Source of the DNA: Sneathiella sp. P13V-1
Lineage (GTDB): Bacteria > Pseudomonadota > Alphaproteobacteria > Sneathiellales > Sneathiellaceae
Reading direction: 5' to 3'
Assembly (NCBI RefSeq): GCF_015143595.1
Contig: NZ_WYEU01000003.1
Coordinates: forward strand, 1 to 64,000
Length of the DNA stretch: 64,000 nt
Position 1 is the first letter of the stretch, and each line of letters begins with the position of its first letter. The position numbers were made by a program, and so were the translations under genes. A model generated the notes under the pieces. It ran no database searches, was not told where the DNA came from, and was given only the letters and a program-made list of their open reading frames with translations. Shown one piece after another: positions 8,942 through 18,402 of the stretch.

Positions 8942-8962
8942 CAAGGGGATATTAACCCCTTG
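8942..8962. repeat. Hairpin upstream of the CGNR gene
   Basis: CAAGGGG (8942-8948) and CCCCTTG (8956-8962) form a perfect 7-bp stem with loop ATATTAA followed by TTT. It may be a back-up terminator or an operator in the leader of the CGNR gene. Confidence 0.5.
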
Positions 8963-8983
8963 TTTCAGCACATATTTCAATAA

Positions 8984-9012
8984 AAAAGCCTCCGACTTCA
9001 TCGAAGGCTTTT
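8984..9012 (-). terminator. Terminator after the acid phosphatase gene
   Basis: AAAAGCCT (8984-8991) pairs with AGGCTTTT (9005-9012), with a further CGA/TCG pairing inside. On the minus strand it ends in six T and lies 25 bp after the stop codon of the phosphatase gene. Confidence 0.85.
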
Positions 9013-9036
9013 CCTGAAATAATTCAAGTTCAAGAA

Positions 9037-9894
9037 TTATTTTGGCTCCCAAAAACTCATGGATTCCATTTTCATAGCGCGTTTCTCTTCACCGGATGCT
9101 TTCCAGTTATACCCAAAAGATGCTCCCTCCCAAGATCCGTACATTGGATTTGGAATGGTGATCCATTTTGTGCTCCAGTTCGCAGCATATTTGTTCAGGA
9201 TCTCATTCCGTTCTTCAAGGTTCGCTTTTTTGGCATCAACGAAGTCGCCCAGATTATCCCCCAACAACATGACGATGCGATAGTCTTGAGCAATATGTGC
9301 GCGACGCGTCCCTTTTTCAGATCCCCAGTTCTCACGCTCATTGCGGAGTAATACGGTGTCAATTTTTTCGTTCACAGGATAACCAAGAGCTTTCAGGTTC
9401 TTACGCGTACCTGCCTCACCTGGCGCTTTACGGTTTGAAACGTAGAAAATCTCTACACCTTTGGAGGCAGCGTATTTGATAAATTCCTTTGAGCCTGGAA
9501 TTGCCTTGGAAATTGCTTCGTCAACATATGGCCCCCAAGTTTTGGAGCTGTAGTTCTTGCCTGCTTTGATCAACCAGGCTTCATACTCTGAATTGTCTAA
9601 AACTGTTTCATCGACATCCAGAATTACAGCAGGTGGCTTATTTTGATAATTGTCTCCCTGCTCTAGTGCTGCAGTCCAGTCTTTGTTCTCCAAAGCGCGA
9701 TCCAGCATAATTTCAGCCAGTTTAAAGGCCGCAATGGCATTTGCTTTAAACTCAACAGAAGTTTGAGTCCACAAGGTCGCGTTCATCAAGTCATTTGGCT
9801 TCGATCCATGGCCATCAGCAAATGCAGTACCGACTGCAGTTGTTCCCATCATCAGACCAGCTACGAGTGCCAGAGATTTAGTACCCAGTTTCAT
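9037..9894 (-). CDS. Class C acid phosphatase / 5'-nucleotidase, e(P4)-like, secreted
   Basis: A 285-residue HAD phosphatase. Residues 1-26 form a signal peptide ending AVGTAFA, so the enzyme is exported to the periplasm; there is no lipobox Cys, unlike the Haemophilus e(P4) lipoprotein. The catalytic HAD motif DVDETVLDNSEY is at about 96-107, the Ser/Asn-type motif II in VEIFYVSNRKAP and the acidic motif in IVMLLGDNLGDF. Such enzymes remove phosphate from nucleotides such as NMN or AMP so the nucleoside can be taken up. GGGGAGA precedes the ATG. It appears to be monocistronic. Confidence 0.9.
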   Translation of the reverse strand: MKLGTKSLALVAGLMMGTTAVGTAFADGHGSKPNDLMNATLWTQTSVEFKANAIAAFKLAEIMLDRALENKDWTAALEQGDNYQNKPPAVILDVDETVLDNSEYEAWLIKAGKNYSSKTWGPYVDEAISKAIPGSKEFIKYAASKGVEIFYVSNRKAPGEAGTRKNLKALGYPVNEKIDTVLLRNERENWGSEKGTRRAHIAQDYRIVMLLGDNLGDFVDAKKANLEERNEILNKYAANWSTKWITIPNPMYGSWEGASFGYNWKASGEEKRAMKMESMSFWEPK

Positions 9895-9990
9895 TTACGT
9901 ATCTCCCCGTTTTGAGATTCAATTCCTGATAATTGAACGGTAACTATTCGCTAATTACAAGCAAATTCAACAGTGAATTTGACTAAACGG

Positions 9991-11004
9991 TCAAAAACAA
10001 GCAACCAGCAGAAAGATAAAGAGTGCAATAAAGATTGTCTCAGACACAACAAGGATGACGACTGGCCAGCCAACTTTCGTAATTTCCTTCAATGACGTCT
10101 TCATACCTAGTCCCGCAATCGCAGTAACCAGACACATTCTGGAAAGATCGGTCATATGTTCAATTGCCATGGAAGGCAGATAGCTCATGCTGTTAAGAAA
10201 GACAAAGATCACAAAACCGATCAGAAAAGCGGGAGGCAATATCCCCAAGCTGCTTTCTTCACCTTTTTTCTTTCGGCTGGCACTAAAGATGAAGCTAAAA
10301 ACGAGAACCACAGGCACCAATAGAGTAACACGTAAAAGCTTGACGACAGTACTGACATCACCGGCTTCTTCCGACACACTATACCCTGCACCAACAACTT
10401 GAGCCACATCATGGATGGTTCCGCCAAGGAACACGCCTGCCTCCACATGATCCATCGCGAAATATTCAGTAATCAACGGATACACGACCATAGCAACGGT
10501 GCTTAATGTGGTTACAGCAACAACAGTTACGATGGTATTTCGTTCGGTATATGGCGTTTTTGGCATGACTGCAGATAAGGCCAAAGCCGCCGAGGCGCCA
10601 CAGATAGCTACGGCACCACCTGACAACAAACCCAGAGAAGGCTTTAACTTAAGAACTTGAGCAAGTATCCAGCCAAACAAAATTGTTAACACAAGGCCTG
10701 CTGCAACCCCGGCAATTGTAAGCCCACCAAGATCTGCGATCTGATCAAAAGTGATCCTGACACCGAGCAAAGCGACACCTATACGCAAGATCGTGCGCGC
10801 TGCAAATTCAATACCAGCTTTGCAGGCCCCCTCTTCAGACAAGAAATGAAAAGCCATTCCTAATAAGAGGGCAAAGAGCATTACCGGACCGCCATAGTGG
10901 TCACTTAAAAAACCAGAAGCCATTGCAATTGTTAGGCAAACCAACAATCCTGGGAAGATTGTTTTTGTCTCCCGCGCCATTTGTTCTGCTTGCCTCTTGA
11001 GCAT
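9991..11004 (-). CDS. YeiH-type putative sulfate exporter (UPF0324) membrane protein
   Basis: An integral membrane protein with about ten hydrophobic helices, matching the YeiH / putative sulfate exporter family by features such as SDHYGGPVMLFALLLGMAFHF, RIGVALLGVRITF and the repeated GGAVAICGASAA and GTIHDVAQVVGAGY segments, in which small-residue and Asp/Gln positions recur. The longest frame starts at a GTG (11022), but an ATG at 11004 has GGGGA eight bases upstream and is preferred (337 residues). Transport direction and substrate are predictions from the family name; in enteric bacteria relatives sit beside sulfur or stress genes. It is separated from its neighbours and probably transcribed alone. 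Confidence 0.85.
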   Translation of the reverse strand: MLKRQAEQMARETKTIFPGLLVCLTIAMASGFLSDHYGGPVMLFALLLGMAFHFLSEEGACKAGIEFAARTILRIGVALLGVRITFDQIADLGGLTIAGVAAGLVLTILFGWILAQVLKLKPSLGLLSGGAVAICGASAALALSAVMPKTPYTERNTIVTVVAVTTLSTVAMVVYPLITEYFAMDHVEAGVFLGGTIHDVAQVVGAGYSVSEEAGDVSTVVKLLRVTLLVPVVLVFSFIFSASRKKKGEESSLGILPPAFLIGFVIFVFLNSMSYLPSMAIEHMTDLSRMCLVTAIAGLGMKTSLKEITKVGWPVVILVVSETIFIALFIFLLVACF

Positions 11005-11195
11005 TTTGCGTTTCCCCGCCACAACAATGTTTGAAATACAACAAAGGATTACCTACCATAAATCGAAAGGCTCTCGCAAAGTAATTCCTCTGAATTATAC
11101 TGTAGAATTAGTCTGCTGCGTTAATTGGTTTTTATTGATTTTTCACTAGCTTTCAGTAAGGTGCATGTATTGGGGAGGCGTCTAAGAACTAATAC

Positions 11196-13445
11196 GTGTT
11201 GACCAGCGCCTTATATACCATTTGGGTTAATCGTATGACAGCAGCCAAAAGGCTTATTATATCAATTATAGGGTTTAGTTTTCTGATTACTCTCGTCAGT
11301 ACATCAGTGCAGCTATACATTGATTATAGAGCTGAACTTACGACGATTAATGACCGGTTCCAGGAAATTATCAGTACACGGCTACCAAACCTGACCCATA
11401 ACGTTTGGGTGCTTGATGACGAACAGATAACACTCCACCTGATCAGTTTGGTAAATAGCCCTTATATTGAATATGCTGCCATCAGTACTGAAGGAAATGT
11501 GCGCTGGCTTCATGGTGACATTCAGTCCAAACAGACGCTGGAAAGATCCTATCCGTTGAATTTATCCAATGGGAAACAAACCTTTGATCTTGGAACGTTA
11601 AGGGTTGTGGCTGGTCTTAATCCAGTTTTCAGAAGCCTGAGTGAAAGAGCCTTGATTATCCTCGCGAGCAATGCTGTTGTGATATTCTTTATTGCCGGCT
11701 TCTTCCTGATTTTGTTCCAAATTCAGATTTCACGACACCTCATCACGCTTTCGCACTATGCACGATCATTGAAGTTAGATGGCATGACACCGGCACTTAC
11801 ACTGCAGCGCAAGCAACCTTCGGGAAATCCCGACGAGTTGGATGATGTGGTCTCCGCATTGAATTTCATGAAGAACAACATTGAAACCTCCTATCACGCG
11901 TTGCGCGAGAGTGAGCGTTATAACAGGATGTTGTTTGAACAGTCTCCTATTGGTCTGGCTTTATGCAAACCTGACGGCAAATTTACAGATATTAACCCGG
12001 CTTTCGCCTCGATCATCGGTCACCCTTCAACTGATCCCGAAGGCTTGGACCTTTGGCAAATTATCCCAACAGAAGAACTTGAACTTGAGCGTGAGCGCTT
12101 GAAAGACTTACGCCTTCATTCCCCAAGTCTACATATGGAAAAATCGGTAATAGACCTCAATGGCAATATTATTCCCGTGGATGTTTCCTATCACTTGCTT
12201 GATCGCGCTGGTGACACCTATATCGGGCTTAGTATTCAGGATATTTCAGAACGCAAAGCGTCTGAACTTGCGCTTGCAAAAAGTGAAGAGCAGCTTAGAC
12301 AGTCAGAAAAAATGCGCGCGGTTGGTGAACTTACCGGCGGTGTTGCTCATGACTTTAACAACTTGCTTGCCGTCGTGATGGGCAACGCCGAAATCGTCAA
12401 TGAAAGCCTGCCCGAAGAGAGTGATCAGCGGAAAAGAATGGAAATTCTTATCGCCGCCTGCTTACGAGGCGCTGATCTTACACAACAGCTTCTGGCTTAT
12501 TCCAGAAAACAGGTCCTTAAACCCGTCTATACCGATATGTCCCATCTGGTAGACAAAACAGTGTCTATGTTGACACGTGTGATCGGAGAAGAGATCGAAT
12601 TTCAATCAATCGTGGAGGATGAAATCTGGACCTGCCACGTGGATCAGAGCCTGTTCGAAAATGCGTTGCTCAACCTGATTATCAACGCAAGGGATGCCAT
12701 TCTCGCATCCAGTAATCGTCCTGGAAAAATAATCCTGAATGTCAGCAATGCTTCTGTCGACAGGTCCATGGCAGAACTTCCAACTGACGCGTCGGAAGGG
12801 GATTACATCGTCGTTTCCATTCAGGATAATGGCACAGGGATGCCAAAAGAAATCCAGGACAAAATCTTTGAACCCTTCTTTACAACCAAGCCGGTTGGTG
12901 AAGGAACTGGGTTGGGTTTGAGTATGGCGTATGGGTTTGTTAAACAATCAGGTGGATTTGTGGTAGTATTCAGTAAAGAAAATTATGGTACTAATGTAAA
13001 ACTTTATATACCAAGGCATAGTGGCTCCGCAGTCGGGAAAGAAGACAAAATGGTTGATCAGAAGCTGAAAACCGGGAATGAAAAAATTCTTGTTCTGGAA
13101 GATGATCCAGATGTACGAGAGCTGACAGTACTGCAACTAAAGAGCTTGGGTTATTCTGTTCTACAGGCGCATGACGGCAATTCCGCACTTGATGTTCTGG
13201 AAAAGGAAGGTCCTGTGGACCTTCTCCTATCAGATGTTGTCTTACCTGGAGGAATGCGCGGCCCTGAAGTGGCATTAAAAGCCAAGAAAGATCAACCGAA
13301 CCTGAAAGTTCTATTTATGTCTGGGTATACCCAAAATGCGCTAGAGACGCATTCAGAGCTTGGCGAGACGGCGATGCTCCTCAATAAACCGTTTCGAAAA
13401 AAAGACCTTTCGGAGAAAATTCGCGAAGCTATTGAGCTGAACTGA
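11196..13445 (+). CDS. Membrane hybrid sensor histidine kinase with PAS and receiver domains
   Basis: A 749-residue hybrid kinase. A transmembrane helix at about 18-40, a periplasmic sensor of about 110 residues and a second helix at about 150-175 anchor it. Then follow a linker, a PAS domain (YNRMLFEQSPIGLALC, about 242-257), the HisKA box VAHDFNNLLAVVMGNAE with the phospho-acceptor His (about 383), the HATPase motifs NLIINARDAI, DNGTGMP and GTGLGLSM, and a C-terminal receiver with EDDPDVREL and phospho-acceptor Asp in LLSDVVLPGGMRG (about 676). The start is a GTG with GGGGAGG about 17 bases upstream; an ATG at 11235 is an alternative. No response regulator is adjacent. Confidence 0.92.
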   Translation: MLTSALYTIWVNRMTAAKRLIISIIGFSFLITLVSTSVQLYIDYRAELTTINDRFQEIISTRLPNLTHNVWVLDDEQITLHLISLVNSPYIEYAAISTEGNVRWLHGDIQSKQTLERSYPLNLSNGKQTFDLGTLRVVAGLNPVFRSLSERALIILASNAVVIFFIAGFFLILFQIQISRHLITLSHYARSLKLDGMTPALTLQRKQPSGNPDELDDVVSALNFMKNNIETSYHALRESERYNRMLFEQSPIGLALCKPDGKFTDINPAFASIIGHPSTDPEGLDLWQIIPTEELELERERLKDLRLHSPSLHMEKSVIDLNGNIIPVDVSYHLLDRAGDTYIGLSIQDISERKASELALAKSEEQLRQSEKMRAVGELTGGVAHDFNNLLAVVMGNAEIVNESLPEESDQRKRMEILIAACLRGADLTQQLLAYSRKQVLKPVYTDMSHLVDKTVSMLTRVIGEEIEFQSIVEDEIWTCHVDQSLFENALLNLIINARDAILASSNRPGKIILNVSNASVDRSMAELPTDASEGDYIVVSIQDNGTGMPKEIQDKIFEPFFTTKPVGEGTGLGLSMAYGFVKQSGGFVVVFSKENYGTNVKLYIPRHSGSAVGKEDKMVDQKLKTGNEKILVLEDDPDVRELTVLQLKSLGYSVLQAHDGNSALDVLEKEGPVDLLLSDVVLPGGMRGPEVALKAKKDQPNLKVLFMSGYTQNALETHSELGETAMLLNKPFRKKDLSEKIREAIELN

Positions 13446-13448
13446 CAA

Positions 13449-14456
13449 TCACCAGCTTTCTGACACCAACGGTTGGAGGCATTTTGCTTTAAGCAAAATC
13501 TCCTCTAGTGCGCCTCTCTCCTGAACTGCAGTAAACTTTTGCTTCAGCACATTCAACGAACGGGCGGAATATTTCATCGTATCCTGCTTGAAATCCCGCC
13601 CTTTTAAACAAACCGTAAACTCCGCTTTTTCTTGCTTTAAGGCATGCGCATTTTCAAGTGCCCAAGGAAAATAAAGTTCTGCGATTTGATTTGTAAGAAT
13701 GGGCAACAAAGTCAACTCGAGCGTCCCCCATTCCTCCCATTCACCATTGCTCTCAGGCCTCAGCATCTGTTCGATCCACACTAATATTTCAGGGTATTCT
13801 TTTAGAATAGCGCGGGTTGTTGGTTGCTGTGTGCAGCCATATAGCTGGCCAAACAATCCAAAATCAGCAAGCGATGGTTTTCCCCCAAAAATAAACCGTC
13901 TCTTTGTCAGATGCTTTTCCAACAAATGAAGTAGATCATCCAAGGAGCGCTCGATGGTTTCCTTATTTTGTTCGTTAGATCCAACAAAGCTAAGTCTCGG
14001 CACCATTCTGGTCCTCAATTGCTCCGCAAACAGAGACTGCTCGTCAGGTGAGGCATTAGGGGCAATCGTAGAGGCCAACCCCTCCGAGACTTCAATCTGA
14101 TCGGCCTCTCGCCACCAACGATAGTGGAACATTGGCTTGTTACCCCATTCATCTGCATATTCCTCAATCATCTGGGAGAGAAATTGCAGCTCCTGCGACA
14201 CAGGATTTATGGAGTTTTCGGGAAACAACTGCTCCATTTTTTCAAGGATAGGGGTGCTGTCTTGGAGAACGTCTCCATTCGGACAGATAACAAGGGGGAC
14301 AAGCGGCAGTTTGGCGTGCTTTTGGAAATCCTCTATATTCTCTTTTGTCCGAGGTCTCCATTCGTGAGGAATGTTTTTATACCTAAAATAGGATCTCACC
14401 TTCACCGAAAATGGTGAAAATTCAGATCCATAAATTATATAATGTTCATTTCCCAT
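13449..14456 (-). CDS. Glutathione S-transferase family protein
   Basis: A 335-residue protein with an N-terminal thioredoxin-like GST domain (GSEFSPFSVKVRSYFRYKNIPHEW, in which SPFSVKVR is the glutathione-site loop; DSTPILEKMEQLFP the second contact), and a C-terminal helical domain with KPSLADFGLFGQL, the N-capping SLADF motif of GSTs. The protein is about 100 residues longer than ordinary GSTs; the extra C-terminal part has Lys/Glu-rich helices. Substrate unknown. It is convergent with the hybrid kinase gene, with only 3 bp between the stops. Confidence 0.85.
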   Translation of the reverse strand: MGNEHYIIYGSEFSPFSVKVRSYFRYKNIPHEWRPRTKENIEDFQKHAKLPLVPLVICPNGDVLQDSTPILEKMEQLFPENSINPVSQELQFLSQMIEEYADEWGNKPMFHYRWWREADQIEVSEGLASTIAPNASPDEQSLFAEQLRTRMVPRLSFVGSNEQNKETIERSLDDLLHLLEKHLTKRRFIFGGKPSLADFGLFGQLYGCTQQPTTRAILKEYPEILVWIEQMLRPESNGEWEEWGTLELTLLPILTNQIAELYFPWALENAHALKQEKAEFTVCLKGRDFKQDTMKYSARSLNVLKQKFTAVQERGALEEILLKAKCLQPLVSESW

Positions 14457-14576
14457 CGCCGCGCTCTTTCTTCTTCTTGGTGTCGAGCTTTATGTCACTT
14501 TCTTCAAGTATGTAAAAAAAATCCCACAACAGCAACTGTTTGAGATACAACAAGAGAGGACAAAGGGAGTCGCATA

Positions 14577-15659
14577 ATGAATGTTATTGATAATTTTTCA
14601 GCTACCTATTTAGAAGCTCGAAACAAATTTCTAGACGCCTGTAAAGAAAGAGGAATTGTTGTAGAAAGCAACCTCAATGACAGAGCGAAAGGCGCACAAG
14701 GTGAAGACCTATATATGGATGTCGCGCGTATCGGACCAGAAGGCGCAAAGAAAGTCCTGATCATCAGCTCCGGCACCCATGGCGGGGAAGGCTTTTGCGG
14801 ATCAGGCATCCAGATTAATCTTCTCCGCGGTGGTTTCTTTAAGGAACTTCCTGCCGATACGGCCGTTGTTCTCATCCACGCCATCAATCCATATGGCTTC
14901 TCTCACGTTCGCCGTGTGAACGAAGATAATATCGACCTCAACCGTAATTTCCGTGACTATTCACAACCACTTCCTGAAAACGAACCTTATCGTGAAGTAC
15001 ACGATATGATTGTTCCAATGGATTGGGATGGTGACGCCCGTGCAAAAGCGGAAGAAGAAATTGCTGCCTATATTGAAAAGAACGGCATGGCTCAGTTCCA
15101 AGCTGCGGTAACCGGCGGCCAGCACATTAAGGAAAACGGTATCTTCTTTGGCGGCAAGGAAGCCTCTTGGACAAATGACACGCTCCGTGCTGTTTCAAAG
15201 AAACACGCAGGTGACGCAGAACATCTTGCCTTCCTGGACATTCATACCGGCCTCGGCCCTTACGGATTTGGGGAACTTATCTACGTTGGTGATCTGGGAG
15301 GCCTATCACGCGCCAATGATTGGTATGACAATGAATGTACATCGCCAGAAGATGGCTCTTCAACCTCGGCACCAGTGACAGGTACAATAAACCTTGGTGT
15401 CTGTGAGATGGCGCCGAATGCCACAAACACTTGTGTAGCCATCGAATATGGCACCCTACCAATCATGGAAGTTCTTAACGCTTTGCGTGCTGATAACTGG
15501 TTATACGCATACGGTGATGTGAACAGCGAGCTTGGACGGAAAATTAAAAAAGATGTTCGCGACGCTTTTTACTGTGATGCAGATGACTGGAAAGAAATGG
15601 TCTGGGAACGTGGTCATTCTGTTGTAACCAAGGCGCTAGCTGGACTAGACAAGTCCTAG
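14577..15659 (+). CDS. DUF2817 (M14-like metallopeptidase) protein
   Basis: A 360-residue protein of the DUF2817 group, which resembles zinc carboxypeptidases of family M14. The first metal motif SSGTHGGEGFCGSG (about 65-78) gives the His and Glu, HAINPYGFSHVRRVNEDNIDLNRNFRD (split over about 100-128) the Asn-Arg substrate clamp, and DIHTGLGPYG (about 221) the third metal His. EYGT near the C-terminus carries a candidate catalytic Glu. No signal peptide is seen, so it is cytosolic. It faces the peptide ABC operon across a shared terminator, which suggests hydrolysis of an imported peptide or acylated amino acid. Confidence 0.85.
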   Translation: MNVIDNFSATYLEARNKFLDACKERGIVVESNLNDRAKGAQGEDLYMDVARIGPEGAKKVLIISSGTHGGEGFCGSGIQINLLRGGFFKELPADTAVVLIHAINPYGFSHVRRVNEDNIDLNRNFRDYSQPLPENEPYREVHDMIVPMDWDGDARAKAEEEIAAYIEKNGMAQFQAAVTGGQHIKENGIFFGGKEASWTNDTLRAVSKKHAGDAEHLAFLDIHTGLGPYGFGELIYVGDLGGLSRANDWYDNECTSPEDGSSTSAPVTGTINLGVCEMAPNATNTCVAIEYGTLPIMEVLNALRADNWLYAYGDVNSELGRKIKKDVRDAFYCDADDWKEMVWERGHSVVTKALAGLDKS

Positions 15660-15673
15660 AACCCAAATAGACC

Positions 15674-15709
15674 AAAATAAAAGGGGCCTCAAAAGGCCCC
15701 TTTTATTTT
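15674..15709. terminator. Bidirectional terminator
   Basis: A 15-bp perfect stem: AAAATAAAAGGGGCC (15674-15688) and GGCCCCTTTTATTTT (15695-15709) with loop TCAAAA. It ends both the DUF2817 gene and the convergent peptide-transport operon. Confidence 0.93.
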
Positions 15710-15727
15710 GTCGGAAAAAGCGAAAAC

Positions 15728-17452
15728 CTATCCTTCGACTTCCAATCCACGATGGGACAGCTTGTCCAATTTCGGCATCAGCGACAGAAGTTCCTGCGTA
15801 TAAGGTGCTTGAGGGTCCTTAAACACATCTTCTGTTGCAGCAACTTCCACCAATTGCCCCATCTTCATCACACCGACACGATCGCACATTTGGCGGATCA
15901 CTGGAAGGTCATGACTGATGAACAACATTGTCAGTCCCAGCTCTTCCTGAAGATCTTTCAGCAAGTTAAGGATCTGCGCCTGAATAGACACATCGAGCGC
16001 GGAAGTCGGCTCATCACAGATCAGAAAGCGCGGACGTGTTGCAAGCGCACGCGCAATGGAAATACGCTGACGCTGACCACCTGAGAACTCATGCGGGTAA
16101 CGAAGCGCCGCCTGGCGGCCCAGTCCCACATGTTCCAGAAGATCTGTCACAATAGTTTCCGTCTCGTGGTTGCTGTTGGTCAGTTTATGGAACCGAATTG
16201 GCTCAGCCACGATATCCATTACCCGCATGCGTCCGTTCAATGATGAGAAAGGATCCTGGAAGATCATCTGCATCTGTTTACGGTAATAATCCATTTCTTT
16301 CTGTGATTTGATCTTTGTCAGATCATCGCCACCAAAGAAAATTGACCCGCTTGCAGGTGTGTAGAGGCCGGAAATCATACGGGCCACCGTTGACTTCCCT
16401 GAGCCACTTTCACCCACCAGACCGAATACTTCACCCTGTTTAATGTCGAAAGAAACATTATCTACAGCTGTGAACATCTTCCGGTTCTTCTTCAGGATTG
16501 CCGACTTTGCAATAAACTGCATAACCAGATTTTCGACAGCAACCAATGGTCCATCAACCGCGTCGAAGTCACGCGCCTGTCCTAACCAGTGAGTAGAGAT
16601 ATCGAAGTCCTGCTTACGGTCTTCTTCTTTCTCAATATAGTTCACCATAGGGAAACGTTTCAGACGCACATCTGGACGTGGCACAGCGCTGATCAGGCTC
16701 TTCGTATATGGATGATCAGGATCGCCAAGAATTTTCTCGGTCGTCCCCTCTTCCACCAAATCACCACGATACATCACCGCAACGCGATCGGTAATGTCAG
16801 CGATTACACCCATATCATGGGTAATAATCAACATACCAACTTGTTTTTCGCGGCAAAGTTTGCGCATCAAATCCAGGATTTGCGCCTGAATTGAAACGTC
16901 CAGAGCCGTTGTTGGCTCGTCCGCGATGATAACTTCGGGTTCCGCACACAGAGCGAGTGCAATAACCACGCGCTGACGCATACCACCAGAGAACTGGTGA
17001 GGGTAATGCTTGATCCGCTCTTCCGGGTTTGGAATACCAACCTGATCCAAAAGATCAATAGCACGTTCCAACGATTTCTTTTCACCAAGTTTCAGATGCA
17101 GATCAATTGTTTCAACAAGCTGTTGTTCAATTGTCTGAAGAGGATCCAATGATGTCAAAGGATCCTGGAAAATCATACCGATGCGACGGCCGCGAATTTT
17201 CCGCTTCTCTTCTGATGACAGCTCATCAATCTGCTCACCTTTCAGGTAAACTTTACCACCCGACACACGCCCTGGAGGTTCAAGCAACCCAATGACGGCA
17301 TTACCAATTGTTGATTTACCTGCACCAGACTCACCGACAACACCCAGAACTTCGCCTGGTTGCACCGTCAAAGTAACATCCTTCACCGCTTTTACAGTAC
17401 CACGGCGACTTGGGAACTCGATCTCGAGATTATTAATATTCAACAAATCCAT
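15728..17452 (-). CDS. Peptide ABC transporter, fused double ATPase subunit (DppD-DppF type)
   Basis: A 574-residue protein with two complete ABC ATPase domains, corresponding to separate DppD and DppF subunits elsewhere. Domain one has Walker A GESGAGKST (about 38-46), signature FSGGMRQRV and Walker B VIIADEPTTALD; domain two has Walker A GESGSGKST (about 344), signature FSGGQRQRI and Walker B FLICDEPTSALD. Each half ends with the oligopeptide C-terminal extension (DPDHPYTKSLISAVP and DPQAPYTQELLSLMP). It energises import through the two permeases encoded just upstream and is the last gene of the operon. Confidence 0.95.
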   Translation of the reverse strand: MDLLNINNLEIEFPSRRGTVKAVKDVTLTVQPGEVLGVVGESGAGKSTIGNAVIGLLEPPGRVSGGKVYLKGEQIDELSSEEKRKIRGRRIGMIFQDPLTSLDPLQTIEQQLVETIDLHLKLGEKKSLERAIDLLDQVGIPNPEERIKHYPHQFSGGMRQRVVIALALCAEPEVIIADEPTTALDVSIQAQILDLMRKLCREKQVGMLIITHDMGVIADITDRVAVMYRGDLVEEGTTEKILGDPDHPYTKSLISAVPRPDVRLKRFPMVNYIEKEEDRKQDFDISTHWLGQARDFDAVDGPLVAVENLVMQFIAKSAILKKNRKMFTAVDNVSFDIKQGEVFGLVGESGSGKSTVARMISGLYTPASGSIFFGGDDLTKIKSQKEMDYYRKQMQMIFQDPFSSLNGRMRVMDIVAEPIRFHKLTNSNHETETIVTDLLEHVGLGRQAALRYPHEFSGGQRQRISIARALATRPRFLICDEPTSALDVSIQAQILNLLKDLQEELGLTMLFISHDLPVIRQMCDRVGVMKMGQLVEVAATEDVFKDPQAPYTQELLSLMPKLDKLSHRGLEVEG

Positions 17453-17463
17453 CTCAGATCTCC

Positions 17464-18402
17464 TTAGCGCAGTTTCGGGTTCATGGCGTCACGTAGCCAG
17501 TCACCAAGTAAGTTCACTGCAAGCACCAGAATAACCAGTGCAGCGCCTGGGAAGATAGTAATCCACCATTCACCAGAGAAGAGATACTCATTGCCAATAC
17601 GGATCAAAGTACCAAGAGATGGCGTGGTTGGCGGAACACCCACACCGAGGAAGGAAAGGGTCGCCTCAGTAATAACCGCAATCGCCAAGTGAATGGTTGC
17701 GATAACCATTACCGGCCCCATGACGTTTGGAAGAACGTGACGGCGCAAGATTGTACCCGGACGAATACCAATGACCTGAGCAGCCTGAACATATTCCTTG
17801 CCCTTCTCAACGAGAGTAGAGCCACGAACTGTACGGGCATATTGGACCCAACCGGAAATGCCAATGGCGAAGATCAGAACGTAGATCGCCAGCTCTTCAT
17901 GCAATTCTTTTGGTACAAGACCACGGGCAACACCATCAACCAACAGGGCAATCAAAATCGCGGGGAATGAGAGCTGAATGTCAGCGACACGCATGATAAA
18001 CGCATCCACACGACCACCAGCATAACCGCTGATCAAACCAAGTGTAATCCCAACTACCATCGAGAAAATAACTGAGGCGAAACCAACCAATAGGGAAATT
18101 CGCGCACCATATATAATGGTTGAGAAAATATCACGTCCCTGATCATCCGTTCCGAGAAGGAAGCGAGTTTCACCATCCTCCATCCACGCAGGTGGAAGGC
18201 TGGAATCCATCAGGTCAATTGAAGCGAGATCAAAAGGATTGTGCGGGGAAACCAACGGAGCAAAAACTGCTGCCAATAGGAAAATCACCGTAACTATGAA
18301 CGCGATAATCGCAACGGGGCTCTTTTTGAAGCTGTGCCAGACATCGCCATCCAAGAAACGCTCAAGGCGCGTTGTTTCAACTGTTTTATCCATTTTCATC
18401 AC
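17464..18402 (-). CDS. Peptide ABC transporter permease, DppC-like
   Basis: A 312-residue inner-membrane permease with an N-terminal OppC-type segment (WHSFKKSPVAIIAFIV, first helix at about 28-52), five further helices and the EAA-loop region REYVQAAQVIGIRPGTILRRHVLPN. DDQGRDIFSTIIYGARISL is the hallmark of DppC/OppC. The start overlaps the end of the upstream permease gene by 4 bases, so the two are translationally coupled. With DppB it forms the channel for di- or oligopeptides. Confidence 0.94.
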   Translation of the reverse strand: MMKMDKTVETTRLERFLDGDVWHSFKKSPVAIIAFIVTVIFLLAAVFAPLVSPHNPFDLASIDLMDSSLPPAWMEDGETRFLLGTDDQGRDIFSTIIYGARISLLVGFASVIFSMVVGITLGLISGYAGGRVDAFIMRVADIQLSFPAILIALLVDGVARGLVPKELHEELAIYVLIFAIGISGWVQYARTVRGSTLVEKGKEYVQAAQVIGIRPGTILRRHVLPNVMGPVMVIATIHLAIAVITEATLSFLGVGVPPTTPSLGTLIRIGNEYLFSGEWWITIFPGAALVILVLAVNLLGDWLRDAMNPKLR